Source of the DNA: Candidatus Accumulibacter meliphilus
Lineage (GTDB): Bacteria; Pseudomonadota; Gammaproteobacteria; Burkholderiales; Rhodocyclaceae
Direction of reading: 5' to 3'
Assembly: GCA_003332265.1 (NCBI GenBank)
Contig: QPGA01000017.1
Span: 18,675-82,674 of the forward strand
Length of the DNA stretch: 64,000 nucleotides
How positions within the stretch are numbered: the stretch's first letter is position 1; each line of letters begins with the position of its first letter. This document shows, one piece after another, positions 20,859 to 33,990 of the stretch. The position numbers and the translations under genes were made by a program. A model generated the notes under the pieces. It worked only from the letters and a program-made list of their open reading frames with translations. It had not been told where the DNA came from and made no database searches.

Positions 20859-21679
20859 GGCATTCCTCGCGACGCATTCGTTGCGGTATCGATCGCCTGG
20901 CGAAGTTCTGCGACCAGGGCACGTACTTTCTCACAGGCCTCTTCGGGTGACGAGCGCTCCAGTTCTTCGATGATTCGGCTACCGACCACCACGGCATCGG
21001 CATGTTCGGCCACCGCCGCGGCGGTCGCCGCATCGCGAATCCCGAAACCGACGCCTACCGGCACTCCGGTGCGTGCCCGAATCTCCGGGATGCGGGCCGC
21101 AACGGCGGCGACATCGAGCGCTGCCGAGCCAGTCACACCTTTCAGCGACACGTAGTAGATGTAGCCACTGGCCAGCGCACCGACCTGCACCATGCGCGCC
21201 TCGCTGGACGTCGGCGCCAACAGAAAAATCGGGTCGAGCGCGTGGCGGTGCAAGGTCTGTGCAAAGGCGCTCGCTTCCTCCGGTGGGTAGTCGACCACCA
21301 GCACGCCGTCCACCCCGGCGTCGAAGGATGCAGCGGCAAAAGCCTCGATTCCCATCGCCTCGATCGGATTGGCGTAGCCCATCAGAACAATCGGCGTGTC
21401 ATTGTTGTCGGCACGGAAATTGGCCACCATCTCGAGTACTTTCCGCAAGCTGACGCCCTTGGCCAGGGCCCGTTCGGAAGCCCTCTGGATGGTTGGCCCA
21501 TCAGCCATCGGATCGGAGAACGGCACGCCAAGTTCGATGATGTCGGCGCCGGCCAGAACCAGCGAATGCAGCAAGGGAACGGTCAGTAGCGGGTCCGGAT
21601 CACCAGCGGTAATGAACGGAATCAGCGCCTTGCGCCCCTGCGCTTGCAGACGCTCGAATACAGCCTGTATTTTCGACAT
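20855..21679 (-). CDS. trpA: tryptophan synthase alpha chain
   Basis: TIM-barrel subunit that cleaves indole-3-glycerol phosphate and channels indole to TrpB. The 274-residue product has both catalytic acids at their canonical positions: Glu49 ([12 protein letters not shown]) and Asp60 (MADGPTIQ). It begins 2 bases after the trpB stop, the usual coupled arrangement. Confidence 0.97.
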   Translation of the reverse strand: MSKIQAVFERLQAQGRKALIPFITAGDPDPLLTVPLLHSLVLAGADIIELGVPFSDPMADGPTIQRASERALAKGVSLRKVLEMVANFRADNNDTPIVLMGYANPIEAMGIEAFAAASFDAGVDGVLVVDYPPEEASAFAQTLHRHALDPIFLLAPTSSEARMVQVGALASGYIYYVSLKGVTGSAALDVAAVAARIPEIRARTGVPVGVGFGIRDAATAAAVAEHADAVVVGSRIIEELERSSPEEACEKVRALVAELRQAIDTATNASRGMP

Positions 21680-21681
21680 GG

Positions 21682-22887
21682 TCAGAATTTGATGCCCGAT
21701 TTATCGGCAACGGTGTGCATATCCTTGTCACCACGACCGGAAAGGTTGACCAGCAGGATCTTGTCTTTGGGCAGAGTCGGTGCCAGCTTGCCGGCGTAGG
21801 CCAGGGCATGGCTCGATTCGAGCGCCGGGATGATGCCTTCGAGACGGCACAGGTCGTGAAAGGCCTGCAGCGCCTCGGCGTCGTCGATGCTGACGTACTC
21901 GGCGCGGCCGCAATCCTTGAGCCAGGCGTGCTCGGGGCCAACGCCAGGATAATCGAGACCGGCCGAAATCGAATGCGTCTCGATGATCTGGCCGTTTTCA
22001 TCCTGCAACAGATAGGTCCGATTGCCGTGCAGAACCCCCGGACGACCGGCGGTCAGCGAAGCCGCATGCTTCCCCGTCGCGATCCCGTCGCCCGCCGCTT
22101 CGACACCAATCAGACGCACCCCTGCCACCGGGATATAGGGATGGAAGATGCCCATCGCATTGGAGCCACCGCCGACACAGGCAATCACCGCATCCGGCTG
22201 ACGACCGCAGTGCTCGAGCATCTGCGCAATCGACTCACGACCAATGACCGCTTGAAAATCGCGCACCATCATCGGATAAGGATGCGGACCGGCCACCGTG
22301 CCGATGATGTAGAAAGTGTCGGAAACCTGTGCCACCCAGTCGCGCATCGCTTCGTTGAGGGCATCCTTGAGGGTTCGTGAACCACTGTTGACCGGCACCA
22401 CCGTCGCCCCGAGCAGCTTCATGCGGTAGACATTGGCCATCTGCCGCTGGATGTCATCAGCACCCATATAGACTACACATTCCATGCCGTAGCGTGCGGC
22501 CACGGTGGCCGTCGCCACGCCGTGCTGACCGGCGCCGGTTTCGGCAATGACGCGCGGCTTGCACATGCGCCGGGCGAGCAAGGCCTGGCCAATGCAGTTG
22601 TTGATTTTGTGCGCCCCGGTGTGGTTCAGGTCTTCGCGCTTCAGATAAATCTGCGCGCCGCCAAGCAGTTCTGACCAGCGCCGGGCGTGGTAGATGGGAC
22701 TCGGTCGGCCGACATAGTGGCGCAGCTCGTAGTCGAATTCGGCGAGAAACTGCGGATCGCGCTGCGCGCTGGCGTAGGCTTCCTTCAGTTCCTCGAGTGC
22801 ACCGATCAGGGTTTCCGCGACGAAGACACCCCCGTACTGGCCGAAATGGCCCGCAGTGTCCGGCAAATCATAAACATCAACGGCCAT
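21682..22887 (-). CDS. trpB: tryptophan synthase beta chain (classical TrpB1)
   Basis: Condenses indole with serine using PLP. The 401-residue product starts [23 protein letters not shown] lysine is Lys94 in [10 protein letters not shown], with ETGAGQHG as the substrate loop and CVGGGSNA for the phosphate. The frame is open for 66 further codons upstream, but the ATG at 22887 gives the conserved start and clears trpF. It is the partner of the adjacent trpA; the TrpB2-type gene at 4935 is a distinct second copy. Confidence 0.96.
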   Translation of the reverse strand: MAVDVYDLPDTAGHFGQYGGVFVAETLIGALEELKEAYASAQRDPQFLAEFDYELRHYVGRPSPIYHARRWSELLGGAQIYLKREDLNHTGAHKINNCIGQALLARRMCKPRVIAETGAGQHGVATATVAARYGMECVVYMGADDIQRQMANVYRMKLLGATVVPVNSGSRTLKDALNEAMRDWVAQVSDTFYIIGTVAGPHPYPMMVRDFQAVIGRESIAQMLEHCGRQPDAVIACVGGGSNAMGIFHPYIPVAGVRLIGVEAAGDGIATGKHAASLTAGRPGVLHGNRTYLLQDENGQIIETHSISAGLDYPGVGPEHAWLKDCGRAEYVSIDDAEALQAFHDLCRLEGIIPALESSHALAYAGKLAPTLPKDKILLVNLSGRGDKDMHTVADKSGIKF

Positions 22888-22927
22888 CAACAATCTCCTT
22901 GCGGCGGCTTGCAACACCTGCACAGCA

Positions 22928-23560
22928 TCAAACGGCCCTTCCCGTCGCCCGCAGCGCGGCTGCGAAGGCACGGATCTTTGCGCCATCCTTGATTCCCTTG
23001 CTCGCCTCGACGCCCGACGAGACATCCACCGCTGCCGGGCGCAGCCGGCGTACCGCCGCAGCGACATTTTCCGCATCCAGGCCACCCGAGAGGATCAGTG
23101 GCTTGCCCAGGGCGTCCGGCACCAGCGCCCAGTCAAAAACCTTGCCGCCGCCACCGTAACCTTCGACGAAAGCATCGAGAAGGATGGCCTGCGCCGACGG
23201 GAAGCCAGCCGCGTATTGTATCAAATCCATTCCCGGCCTGACGCGCGCCGCCTTGATGTAGGGCCGCTCGAACTGCCGGCAATACGCTTCGTCCTCGTCG
23301 CCATGAAATTGCAGCAGGTGAATCGGCAGCGCGGCCAGCGTCGCGCGCACCAAGGCCGGATCGGCATTGACGAAGAGTCCGACAATGCTGATGAAAGGCG
23401 GCACGGCACAGGCCAGCGCAGCAGCGGTCGGCAGATCGACGAAGCGCGGACTCGGCGGGTAGAAAACCAGACCCAGCGCATCGGCGCCGGCGTCGACGGC
23501 GCACAGCAGATCCTCGCGGCGAGTCAGTCCGCAAATCTTGAGGCGCGGAATCCTGGCCAT
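22928..23560 (-). CDS. trpF: phosphoribosylanthranilate isomerase
   Basis: Converts phosphoribosylanthranilate to its ribulose form (step 3 of tryptophan synthesis). The 210-residue TIM barrel has the [15 protein letters not shown] opening with catalytic Cys, LQFHGDED, catalytic Asp in [29 protein letters not shown] and DVSSGVE. The ATG at 23560 is preferred over one at 23605, which would overlap truA. Confidence 0.95.
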   Translation of the reverse strand: MARIPRLKICGLTRREDLLCAVDAGADALGLVFYPPSPRFVDLPTAAALACAVPPFISIVGLFVNADPALVRATLAALPIHLLQFHGDEDEAYCRQFERPYIKAARVRPGMDLIQYAAGFPSAQAILLDAFVEGYGGGGKVFDWALVPDALGKPLILSGGLDAENVAAAVRRLRPAAVDVSSGVEASKGIKDGAKIRAFAAALRATGRAV

Positions 23561-23574
23561 GGCCGGCACGCCAC

Positions 23575-24369
23575 TCACGATCCGGGCCCGACGGGTAGCA
23601 GCCAACTCTCTTCAGCAGCTGGCAAGCCAAACTGCGAAGGGTAGCTGACGGCGGCCAGATAGAGCCCGGCGGCGGCGAAAGTGGGCGCCGCCAGGCGGCG
23701 ATCGCCGGCCGTCAACAGCTCGCCAATCCACGCCGGCGGGTGCTTGCCCTGACCGACATAGACCAGACTTCCGACCAGATTGCGCACCATGTGGTGCAGG
23801 AAGGCAGAGGCCTCGAAATCGAAGACGAGGAGCTCGCCGAGACGCGTGATGTTTGCTTGGCGCATAAGCTTTATGGGTGAGTTGGCCTGACACTCGGCGG
23901 CCCGAAAAGCCGAGAAGTCGCGTTCGCCGAGCAGCAGTTGGGCGCCGGCCTGCATCGCCGTCAGCTCTAGCGGATAGTGATACCAGCCCACCCTGCCTGC
24001 CCAGAGCCCCGTGCGATGCGCCCGGTTGAGCAACAGATAGCGATAGTGCCGGCCATAAGCCGAAGCCCGCGCATGGAAATCGTCGGCAACCGGCTGCGCC
24101 CAGCGCACGGCAACCGCCGACGGCAGAAAGGTGTTGATCCCGCGCACCCAGGAATGCATCGGCCGATCGAGCGGGGTATCGAAGTGCACCACCTGCCCCA
24201 GCGCATGTACGCCAGCATCGGTGCGCCCGGCGCAGATCACCCGCACCGCCATCCCGGCGAACTGCTGCAAGGCTTCCTGCAAGGCATCCTGAACGGTGCC
24301 GCCAGCGGGCTGTTTCTGCCAGCCGCGAAAACCGCTGCCATCGTACTCGACGGCCAAGGCGATGCGCAC
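23575..24369 (-). CDS. truA: tRNA pseudouridine(38-40) synthase
   Basis: Isomerises uridines 38-40 of the tRNA anticodon arm. The 264-residue product has catalytic Asp51 in CAGRTDAGVHALGQV, the FLPSAVAVRWAQPV strand and FLHHMVRNLVGSLVYVGQGK. truA between fimV and trpF is conserved in betaproteobacteria. It starts 3 bases beyond the stop of the preceding membrane-protein gene. Confidence 0.96.
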   Translation of the reverse strand: MRIALAVEYDGSGFRGWQKQPAGGTVQDALQEALQQFAGMAVRVICAGRTDAGVHALGQVVHFDTPLDRPMHSWVRGINTFLPSAVAVRWAQPVADDFHARASAYGRHYRYLLLNRAHRTGLWAGRVGWYHYPLELTAMQAGAQLLLGERDFSAFRAAECQANSPIKLMRQANITRLGELLVFDFEASAFLHHMVRNLVGSLVYVGQGKHPPAWIGELLTAGDRRLAAPTFAAAGLYLAAVSYPSQFGLPAAEESWLLPVGPGS

Positions 24370-24372
24370 GCG

Positions 24373-24966
24373 CTACACCTGCCGCAAACAAAAGACGGCA
24401 ACGAGGCCGACAACGAGCAGCATGAGCAAGGGGTCTAGCCACGAAAAACGCCGCTCGGCAAGTTCAAGCACTTCATCGCCGTCATTGGCCGGCGCCTGGA
24501 GCAGAATCCGCCAGTCGCGCGGACGTGGCAAGGTCTCGATGTGGCGCATGACCAGCAGCAGTCGCACGACGCCGCGGTCGGGATCGACGCCGCAGTGTCG
24601 TAGCGGCTGCAGCAAGCGATGGGTGGCCAACAGCAATTCAGGCACAGGCATCCATTCGAGAAGGATCGCCACCGCCCACAAGGCCAGCAGCAAACGCCCG
24701 CTTTGCGTGCAAGCGGCAAGCAAACCCTCGCCAGCAGGAGCGAGAGCGCCATCCCAAGCAGGTTCTCCAGCCTCTCCCCAAGCCACAATGACGAATAGCG
24801 ACAGGAAGAGCCAGCGCGTCCGCCAGGCGAGGCGCGCCGCCCGTCGCAGTGCGGCCAGGCCAAAAAACGGCAGCACGAGAAGTGCCACGAGCAGTTGTTC
24901 GCCACGCAGGCACTGGCTCGCTGGCAGCAGCAGCAGCCAGACGACAAGGCGGGTGGTTGGATGCAC
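24373..24966 (-). CDS. membrane protein resembling an ECF/CbiQ-type transporter T component
   Basis: A 197-residue hydrophobic protein beginning MHPTTRLVVWLLLL, with about five helices and a central cytoplasmic Arg-rich segment. The pattern MHPxTRL, the GRLLLALWAVAILLEW helix and ELLLATHRLLQPLRHCGVD, where CbiQ-type coupling proteins carry their Ala-Arg-type motifs, suggests PF02361. No A (ATPase) or S (substrate) component is nearby, so the transporter idea is tentative. It is translationally close to truA. Confidence 0.55.
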   Translation of the reverse strand: MHPTTRLVVWLLLLPASQCLRGEQLLVALLVLPFFGLAALRRAARLAWRTRWLFLSLFVIVAWGEAGEPAWDGALAPAGEGLLAACTQSGRLLLALWAVAILLEWMPVPELLLATHRLLQPLRHCGVDPDRGVVRLLLVMRHIETLPRPRDWRILLQAPANDGDEVLELAERRFSWLDPLLMLLVVGLVAVFCLRQV

Positions 24967-24980
24967 AGCAGCGCCCCCGC

Positions 24981-25106
24981 TTAATGTAAAAGTCGCGCAA
25001 GCGACTCACGAAACTCCCTTCTCCCCTCGCGGGAGAACGGTCAGGGGAAGAGAGGGACGGTCATGGCTTTCATCATCAGGGGTGTCTCGACATGTCATGA
25101 CCGTTA
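24981..25106 (+). repeat. 126-bp intergenic repeat, copy A
   Basis: The segment from ttaatgtaaaagt to tcatgaccgtta aligns without gaps to the reverse complement of 49196-49321; I count 17 mismatches by hand (about 86% identity). It contains a short palindrome ctcccctcgcgggag and ends in gtcatgac-type dyads. A second partial start (ttaatgtgaaagtcgcg) follows directly at 25104-25120. It lies between fimV and the ECF-T-like gene. The rest of 24967-25212 holds no gene. Confidence 0.85.
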
Positions 25107-25212
25107 ATGTGAAAGTCGCGTCGGCGAGAGTGATCAGCTGTCGAGACGCCCTTGACCGTGCAAATCATGGCCTTGCCACGACCGGCATGGTCAGACGCTT
25201 GAGCGGTCGATA

Positions 25213-28413
<3,201 letters not shown>

Positions 28414-28512
28414 GGCGCCACCTGAGCGTCGAAATCGGGATTATTAAAATAACATCATGGGGTTAGCCATGCAAGCTAAACTTGCTTCTGAATCGAGTCC
28501 CTGCGAAAGTCG

Positions 28513-28540
28513 AAAACCGGCTTTCTGGAGCCGGTTTTTT
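28513..28540 (-). terminator. intrinsic terminator after asd
   Basis: An inverted repeat aaaaccggct/agccggtttt with a 6-base loop, flanked by A and T runs on either side, lies 14 bases beyond the asd stop on the minus strand. It could act on both strands. Confidence 0.75.
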
Positions 28541-28553
28541 CGTTCAGCTTCAA

Positions 28554-29684
28554 TCAGTTGTCAAGCAGAATGCGAAGCATGCGCCGAAGTGGCTCGGCCG
28601 CCCCCCAGAGCAGTTGGTCGCCAACCGTGAACGCGCCAAGGTAGTCCGCACCCATCGCCAGCTTGTGCAAGCGACCGACCGGGACCGTCAAGCTGCCGGT
28701 AACCGCCGCCGGGGTCAACTCGCGCTCGCTGATTTCACGTTCGTTCGGAACCACCTGCACCCACGGATTTGCCTGCGCAATGATCTCATTGACCTCGTCG
28801 AGCGGCACATCACCCTTGAGCTTGATGGTCAGGGCCTGCGCATGACAGCGCATTGCGCCGACGCGTACGCAGAGCCCGTCGACGGGAATACTGCCTGGCG
28901 AACGGAACGGCGGGCGGCCGAGGATCTTGTTGGCCTCGGCGCCACCTTTCCACTCTTCCTTCGACTGCCCGCCTTCGACCGCCGCATCGATCCACGGGAT
29001 GACGCTGCCGGCCAGCGCCGTATTACGGAAGTTGCGGGTCGGAAAGTCCGGCGAGCGCATCGTTTCAGCAACCTTGCGGTCAATGTCGAGAATCGCCGAC
29101 GCCGGATCAGCCAACTCACCTTTCACCGCATCGTACAGGGCGCCCATCTGCAACAGGAGCTCGCGCATATTCTGCGCGCCGGCACCCGATGCCGCCTGGT
29201 AAGTCATCGCGCTGACCCACTCGACGAGATCATGCCGGAACAGTCCGCCGAGGCCCATCAGCATCAGCGAGACGGTGCAGTTGCCGCCGATCCAGTTCCT
29301 GCCGCCCTTGGCCAAAGCGTCATCGATGACCTCGCGATTCACCGGATCGAGGATGATCACCGCATCGTCCTGCATGCGCAGCGTGGAGGCGGCGTCGATC
29401 CAGTGCCCTTTCCAGCCCGCAGCGCGGAGTTTGGGAAAGACTTCCTTGGTGTAGTCGCCCCCCTGACAGGTGATGACAATGTCCATCCGCTTGAGGGCCT
29501 CGATCGACATCGCGTCCTGCAGGCTACCCGCGTCCTTGCCCGCCAGCAGCGGCGCTTTGTCACCCACCGCCGAGGTCGAGAAATAGAGCGGCTCGATGTG
29601 CTCAAAATCGCCCTCTTCGAGCATTCGTTGCATCAGCACCGATCCGACCATGCCGCGCCAACCTACCAAACCTACCTTGTTCAT
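28554..29684 (-). CDS. asd: aspartate-semialdehyde dehydrogenase
   Basis: Reduces aspartyl phosphate to the semialdehyde, the branch point for lysine, threonine and methionine. The 376-residue product has the NADP motif [18 protein letters not shown], catalytic Cys136 in [12 protein letters not shown], and [16 protein letters not shown]. This is the long gammaproteobacterial/betaproteobacterial Asd type. It lies 39 bases downstream of leuB. Confidence 0.97.
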   Translation of the reverse strand: MNKVGLVGWRGMVGSVLMQRMLEEGDFEHIEPLYFSTSAVGDKAPLLAGKDAGSLQDAMSIEALKRMDIVITCQGGDYTKEVFPKLRAAGWKGHWIDAASTLRMQDDAVIILDPVNREVIDDALAKGGRNWIGGNCTVSLMLMGLGGLFRHDLVEWVSAMTYQAASGAGAQNMRELLLQMGALYDAVKGELADPASAILDIDRKVAETMRSPDFPTRNFRNTALAGSVIPWIDAAVEGGQSKEEWKGGAEANKILGRPPFRSPGSIPVDGLCVRVGAMRCHAQALTIKLKGDVPLDEVNEIIAQANPWVQVVPNEREISERELTPAAVTGSLTVPVGRLHKLAMGADYLGAFTVGDQLLWGAAEPLRRMLRILLDN

Positions 29685-29723
29685 TTGCCTACCTCTAAGA
29701 AAATTTCCACGCCATCACTTCCC

Positions 29724-30797
29724 TCACTCGACCTGCAGCGCCGCCAGGACCGCATCGCCCATTGCCCGGGTACCGACCTGCCGCATTCCCGGCTCATGAA
29801 TGTCAGCCGTCCGGTAGCCCTGGCCAAGTACTTTCTTGACCGCGTTCTCGATGCGCTGGGCGGCGTCATGGCGCGTAAAAGTGTAGCGCAACATCATCGC
29901 CGCCGAGAGGATCGTGGCCAGCGGATTGGCCACGCCTTTGCCGGCGATGTCGGGCGCCGATCCGTGACAGGGCTCGTACATGCCTTTGTTGTTGGCGTCC
30001 AGAGACGCCGAAGGCAGCATGCCGATTGACCCGGTGAGCATCGCCGCCTCGTCGGAAAGAATATCGCCGAACATGTTGCCGGTAACGATGACGTCGAACT
30101 GCTTCGGATTGCGGACCAGCTGCATCGCCGCATTGTCCACCAGCATGTGACTGAGCTCGACATCGGGATAGTCGGCCGCCGTCTCGATGGCCACGTCGCG
30201 CCATAGCTGCGTCGTTTCCAGGACATTCATCTTGTCCACCGAGCACAGCCTGCCGCGGCGCTTGCGCGCCGCCGCGAAAGCCACCCGCAGGATGCGGCGG
30301 ATCTCGCTCTCGCTGTAATGCATGGTGTTGAAACCGAAACGCTCCTGACGACCATCGACGTCGCGCATTTCGATCCCGCGCGGCTGCCCGAAATAGATGT
30401 CGCCGGTCAACTCGCGGACGATCAGGATGTCGAGGCCGACGACGACTTCGTTCTTCAGCGTCGAGGCATTGGCCAGCTCCGGATAAAGGATCGCCGGGCG
30501 CAGGTTGGCGAACAGGCCAAGCTGCTTGCGGATGCCCAGCAGACCGCGTTCCGGACGCTGCGCACGCGGCAGAGCGTCCCATTGCGGGCCACCGACGGCA
30601 CCGAGCAGCACCGCATCGGCGGCCTGCGCCAGGCGTTGCGTGGCTTCCGGATAGGGATCACCGGTGGCATCGACCGCGCCACCACCGAGCAGCGCTTCTT
30701 CCATCTCGCAATCGAGATCGAGGGCCTGCAGGACGCGCACCGCTTCGGCCATGATTTCCGGGCCAATCCCGTCGCCGGGGAGAAGACAAATCTTCAT
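29724..30797 (-). CDS. leuB: 3-isopropylmalate dehydrogenase
   Basis: Oxidatively decarboxylates 3-isopropylmalate in leucine synthesis. The 357-residue product has [25 protein letters not shown], the [11 protein letters not shown] segment with the catalytic Lys, [17 protein letters not shown] and [14 protein letters not shown] for NAD. The ATG at 30797 has GAGGA at a good distance (GAGGAAATGAAC); the in-frame ATG two codons upstream lies inside that site. leuD ends 10 bases upstream. Confidence 0.97.
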   Translation of the reverse strand: MKICLLPGDGIGPEIMAEAVRVLQALDLDCEMEEALLGGGAVDATGDPYPEATQRLAQAADAVLLGAVGGPQWDALPRAQRPERGLLGIRKQLGLFANLRPAILYPELANASTLKNEVVVGLDILIVRELTGDIYFGQPRGIEMRDVDGRQERFGFNTMHYSESEIRRILRVAFAAARKRRGRLCSVDKMNVLETTQLWRDVAIETAADYPDVELSHMLVDNAAMQLVRNPKQFDVIVTGNMFGDILSDEAAMLTGSIGMLPSASLDANNKGMYEPCHGSAPDIAGKGVANPLATILSAAMMLRYTFTRHDAAQRIENAVKKVLGQGYRTADIHEPGMRQVGTRAMGDAVLAALQVE

Positions 30798-30807
30798 GTT
30801 CATTTCC

Positions 30808-31446
30808 TCAGGCGAACAGCCAGGGCTGCTCGATTCGGCGCCGTTCTTCAAAGGCCCGGATCAGCTCCGCGTGCCGCAAGGTCAGGCCGATATCGTCCCA
30901 GCCATTGAGCAGGCATTCCTTGCGGAAGCCATCGACGGCAAACGACAAAGCCCGGCCGTCGGGACAAAGCACCTGCTGTTGCTCGAGATCGACCAGCAGC
31001 CGGCAGCCGGGCGTCGACTCGACGAGTGCAAACAGGGCGTCAACCTCGGCCGCCGGCAATACGATCGGCAGAATGCCGTTCTTGAAGCAGTTGTTGAAAA
31101 AGATATCGGCGAAACTCTCGGCAATCACCGCCCGGAAGCCAAAGTCGAGCAGGGCCCATGGCGCGTGCTCGCGCGAACTTCCACAACCGAAGTTCTTGCG
31201 CGTCAGCAGAATCTGTGCGCCCTGGTAGCGCGGCTGATTGAGGACGAAATCGGGCTTCAGCGGGCGCTGCGAGTTGTCCCTGCCAGGCTCACCGACGTCC
31301 AGGTAGCGCCATTCGTCGAACAGGTTCGGACCAAAGCCCGAACGCTTGATCGACTTCAGGAACTGCTTGGGAATGATTGCGTCGGTATCGACGTTGGCCC
31401 GGTCAAGCGGCGCGACCAGGCCTTCAAGACGAACGAACTTGTCCAT
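30808..31446 (-). CDS. leuD: 3-isopropylmalate dehydratase small subunit
   Basis: Swivelling domain of isopropylmalate isomerase, partner of LeuC. The 212-residue product has [13 protein letters not shown] near the start, [15 protein letters not shown] (substrate-binding loop) and [17 protein letters not shown]. An entericidin gene lies between it and leuC. Confidence 0.97.
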   Translation of the reverse strand: MDKFVRLEGLVAPLDRANVDTDAIIPKQFLKSIKRSGFGPNLFDEWRYLDVGEPGRDNSQRPLKPDFVLNQPRYQGAQILLTRKNFGCGSSREHAPWALLDFGFRAVIAESFADIFFNNCFKNGILPIVLPAAEVDALFALVESTPGCRLLVDLEQQQVLCPDGRALSFAVDGFRKECLLNGWDDIGLTLRHAELIRAFEERRRIEQPWLFA

Positions 31447-31467
31447 GCTCTTCCTTGTATGGGGCCC

Positions 31468-31596
31468 CTACTTGGCCGCCTTTTCAATCGCCTGCCCGCC
31501 CTTGGAGATATCCTTGCCAACGCCCTGCATGGTATTGCAGGCGGTCAGCGAAACAGTCGCGACCAGTGCCCCCAGCAGTAGTATCAAGCGTTTCAT
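31468..31596 (-). CDS. entericidin A/B family lipoprotein
   Basis: A 42-residue small lipoprotein too short for most gene finders. It begins MKRLILLLGALVATVSLTAC, with Cys20 in a good lipobox (LTAC), and continues NTMQGVGKDISKGGQAIEKA to an AAK end. The TxxGxGxDIxxxGxxI pattern is that of entericidin A/B, which in E. coli form a starvation-responsive antidote/toxin pair. It has a GGAGAAGG-type site and sits between leuC and leuD, probably in the same transcript. Only one member is present. Confidence 0.87.
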   Translation of the reverse strand: MKRLILLLGALVATVSLTACNTMQGVGKDISKGGQAIEKAAK

Positions 31597-31611
31597 GCCT
31601 TCTCCTTTCCG

Positions 31612-33018
31612 TCAGAGCCACTCACGTACATCGCAGAAATGCCCGGCTATCGCCGCCGCCGCGGCCATCTCCGGGCTGACCAGATGCGTGCGACCACCGG
31701 CCCCCTGGCGCCCCTCGAAGTTACGATTCGAGGTCGACGCGCAGCGTTCGCCGGGCTCGAGGCGGTCGGCGTTCATCGCCAGGCACATCGAGCAACCGGG
31801 CTCACGCCACTCGAAGCCGGCGGCGCGGAAAATCTCGTCGAGCCCTTCTTCCTCGGCCTGTCGCTTGACCAGCCCCGAACCGGGGACGACCAACGCCAGA
31901 CGGATGTTGCCGGCCACCTTCTTGCCGCGGACAACGCCAGCAGCGGCACGCAAATCTTCGATCCGTGAATTGGTGCACGAGCCAATGAAAATCTTGTCCA
32001 GCGGGATCTCCCGGATCGGCACATTGGCGGCAAGCCCCATGTATACCAGCGCACGCTCCATCCCTTCGCGCTTGACGGGATCGGGCTCCTGCGCCGGATC
32101 GGGAACGCGGGCATCGATCGCCACCACCATCTCGGGCGACGTTCCCCAGCTCACCTGTGGCTGGATGTCCTCGGCAGAGAACTCGATCACGCTGTCGAAC
32201 TCGGCGCCGTCGTCGCTGCGCAGCGACCGCCAGTGAGTGACAGCACGCTCCCACTGCTCCGCTTTTGGAGCGAAGGGGCGACCGCGAAGATAGTCGATGG
32301 TCACCTCATCGACGGCCACCATGCCCAAGCGCGCACCAGCTTCGATGGCCATGTTGCAAAGCGTCATCCGCCCTTCCATCGACAGGCCGCGAATCGCGCT
32401 GCCGGCAAACTCGAGGGCATAGCCGGTACCGCCGGCGGTACCGATACGGGCAATGATCGCCAGGGCGACATCCTTGGCCGTGACGCCCTTGCCGAGAACC
32501 CCGTCGACACGCAGCAGCAGGGTCTTCGACTTCTTCTGCAGCAGGCACTGCGTCGCCAGGACGTGCTCGACCTCGGAAGTACCGATGCCGTGCGCCATGC
32601 ACGCGAAAGCACCGTGCGTACTGGTATGCGAATCACCGCAGACGACGGTCATGCCGGGCAGGGTGGCGCCGCTTTCTGGACCGACCACGTGCACAATCCC
32701 CTGCCGCGGATCCTTGAACGGGAAAAAAGCCAGGGCCCCGACTTCGCGAATGTTGGCATCCAGGGTCTCGACCTGCAGGCGTGAGACGGGATCCTCGATG
32801 CCGCGATCCCAATGCTCGGTGGGCGTATTATGGTCCGCCGTAGCGACAATCGAAGATACGCGCCACGGCTTGCGGCCGGCCAGCTTGAGGCCCTCGAAGG
32901 CCTGCGGACTGGTCACCTCGTGCACCAGGTGACGGTCGATATAGATCAGCGCCGTTCCGTCCGCTTGCTGGTTGACGACGTGGTCCTGCCAAAGTTTTTC
33001 GTACAAGGTCTGCGGCAT
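31612..33018 (-). CDS. leuC: 3-isopropylmalate dehydratase large subunit
   Basis: Aconitase-type enzyme that interconverts 2- and 3-isopropylmalate. The 468-residue product has [20 protein letters not shown], the single cysteine in [16 protein letters not shown] and the paired ligands in GCSMCLAMN that hold the 4Fe-4S cluster. It is the first gene of the leuC-entericidin-leuD-leuB-asd run. The 132 bases before it (33019-33150) show no clear promoter. Confidence 0.97.
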   Translation of the reverse strand: MPQTLYEKLWQDHVVNQQADGTALIYIDRHLVHEVTSPQAFEGLKLAGRKPWRVSSIVATADHNTPTEHWDRGIEDPVSRLQVETLDANIREVGALAFFPFKDPRQGIVHVVGPESGATLPGMTVVCGDSHTSTHGAFACMAHGIGTSEVEHVLATQCLLQKKSKTLLLRVDGVLGKGVTAKDVALAIIARIGTAGGTGYALEFAGSAIRGLSMEGRMTLCNMAIEAGARLGMVAVDEVTIDYLRGRPFAPKAEQWERAVTHWRSLRSDDGAEFDSVIEFSAEDIQPQVSWGTSPEMVVAIDARVPDPAQEPDPVKREGMERALVYMGLAANVPIREIPLDKIFIGSCTNSRIEDLRAAAGVVRGKKVAGNIRLALVVPGSGLVKRQAEEEGLDEIFRAAGFEWREPGCSMCLAMNADRLEPGERCASTSNRNFEGRQGAGGRTHLVSPEMAAAAAIAGHFCDVREWL

Positions 33019-33150
33019 AGGTCGACGATCCGACGAAGTTCGGCCCCGGTGGGTCCATGGAGGGCAGGATTATGTCACACCGGGCGGGTCGCTGTCAGTG
33101 CTGGCTTGCACGCGCGGCAAGTGCTACGCCACCACCGCTGCTCGCTACGC

Positions 33151-33990
33151 TCAGCGCGACTTGCGCGCCGCCATGTACAACGGTTGCACGCGCTGCACAT
33201 AAACGCGCAGATCGGCAATGCGTGACTCGTGCGAGGGGTGGGTCGACAGCCACTGCGGCGGCCGCCCTTCCGAGACGCGCCCCATTTTCTCCCACAGCGA
33301 GATCGCCGCACTCGGATCGTAAGCGGCGCGCGCCGCGAGCTCGACGCCGATGCGGTCAGCTTCCTGCTCAAATGCGCGCGAGTTGGGGCGCATGAAAGCC
33401 AGGTCCCCGACACCGCCGATGACGCTTTTTCCGAGGCCGGCATCGACGCCAAAATAGGCACCGATCAAGGCCCCGCCAAGCGCTGCCGCGACATCCAGGC
33501 CGGCCGACTGGCCAGCTTTCTCACGCCCATGCTCACGCAGCGCGTGCGCAATCTCATGGCCCATCACCGCGGCCAGTTCGTCGTCGCTAAGCTGCAACTG
33601 CTCGATCAAGCCGGTGTACACCGCGATCTTGCCACCCGGCATGCACCAGGCGTTGAGCTCTTTGGAGCTGACGACATTGACTTCCCATTGCCAGCCCGGC
33701 GCATCGGCGCGAAAAGCCGCGGTCACCGGAATCAAGCGCTTGGCGATTGCCCGCACCCGCTCGCTCTGCTGCGCATCGCTATTGAGCAGCTTCTTGCTCT
33801 GCGCCGCCTGCATTGCCTCCTGGTAAGCCTTGGCGGCGGAGCGATCGACTTCGGCCGACGAAACCAGCATCATCTGCTCACGGTCGACGCCAACCCGGCC
33901 AGCGCTGGTCGTGCGAGTCGTTGCACAGGCAGCAACAACGAGCCCTGCGAGCACGACAAGCCAGTAACGACAGCAAGAACGGATACCCAT
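33151..33990 (-). CDS. M48 family metalloprotease, lipoprotein
   Basis: A 279-residue periplasmic or outer-membrane-anchored protease. The signal peptide ends in a lipobox at Cys22 (VAAC). Zinc ligands and catalytic Glu are in HEIAH (145-149), the third ligand in FEQEADRIG (Glu210). The fold matches the Loi/YcaL-like M48C group that acts in outer-membrane protein quality control; that role is inferred. The start ATG shares one base with the upstream MFS stop (TAATG), a coupled pair. Confidence 0.92.
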   Translation of the reverse strand: MGIRSCCRYWLVVLAGLVVAACATTRTTSAGRVGVDREQMMLVSSAEVDRSAAKAYQEAMQAAQSKKLLNSDAQQSERVRAIAKRLIPVTAAFRADAPGWQWEVNVVSSKELNAWCMPGGKIAVYTGLIEQLQLSDDELAAVMGHEIAHALREHGREKAGQSAGLDVAAALGGALIGAYFGVDAGLGKSVIGGVGDLAFMRPNSRAFEQEADRIGVELAARAAYDPSAAISLWEKMGRVSEGRPPQWLSTHPSHESRIADLRVYVQRVQPLYMAARKSR

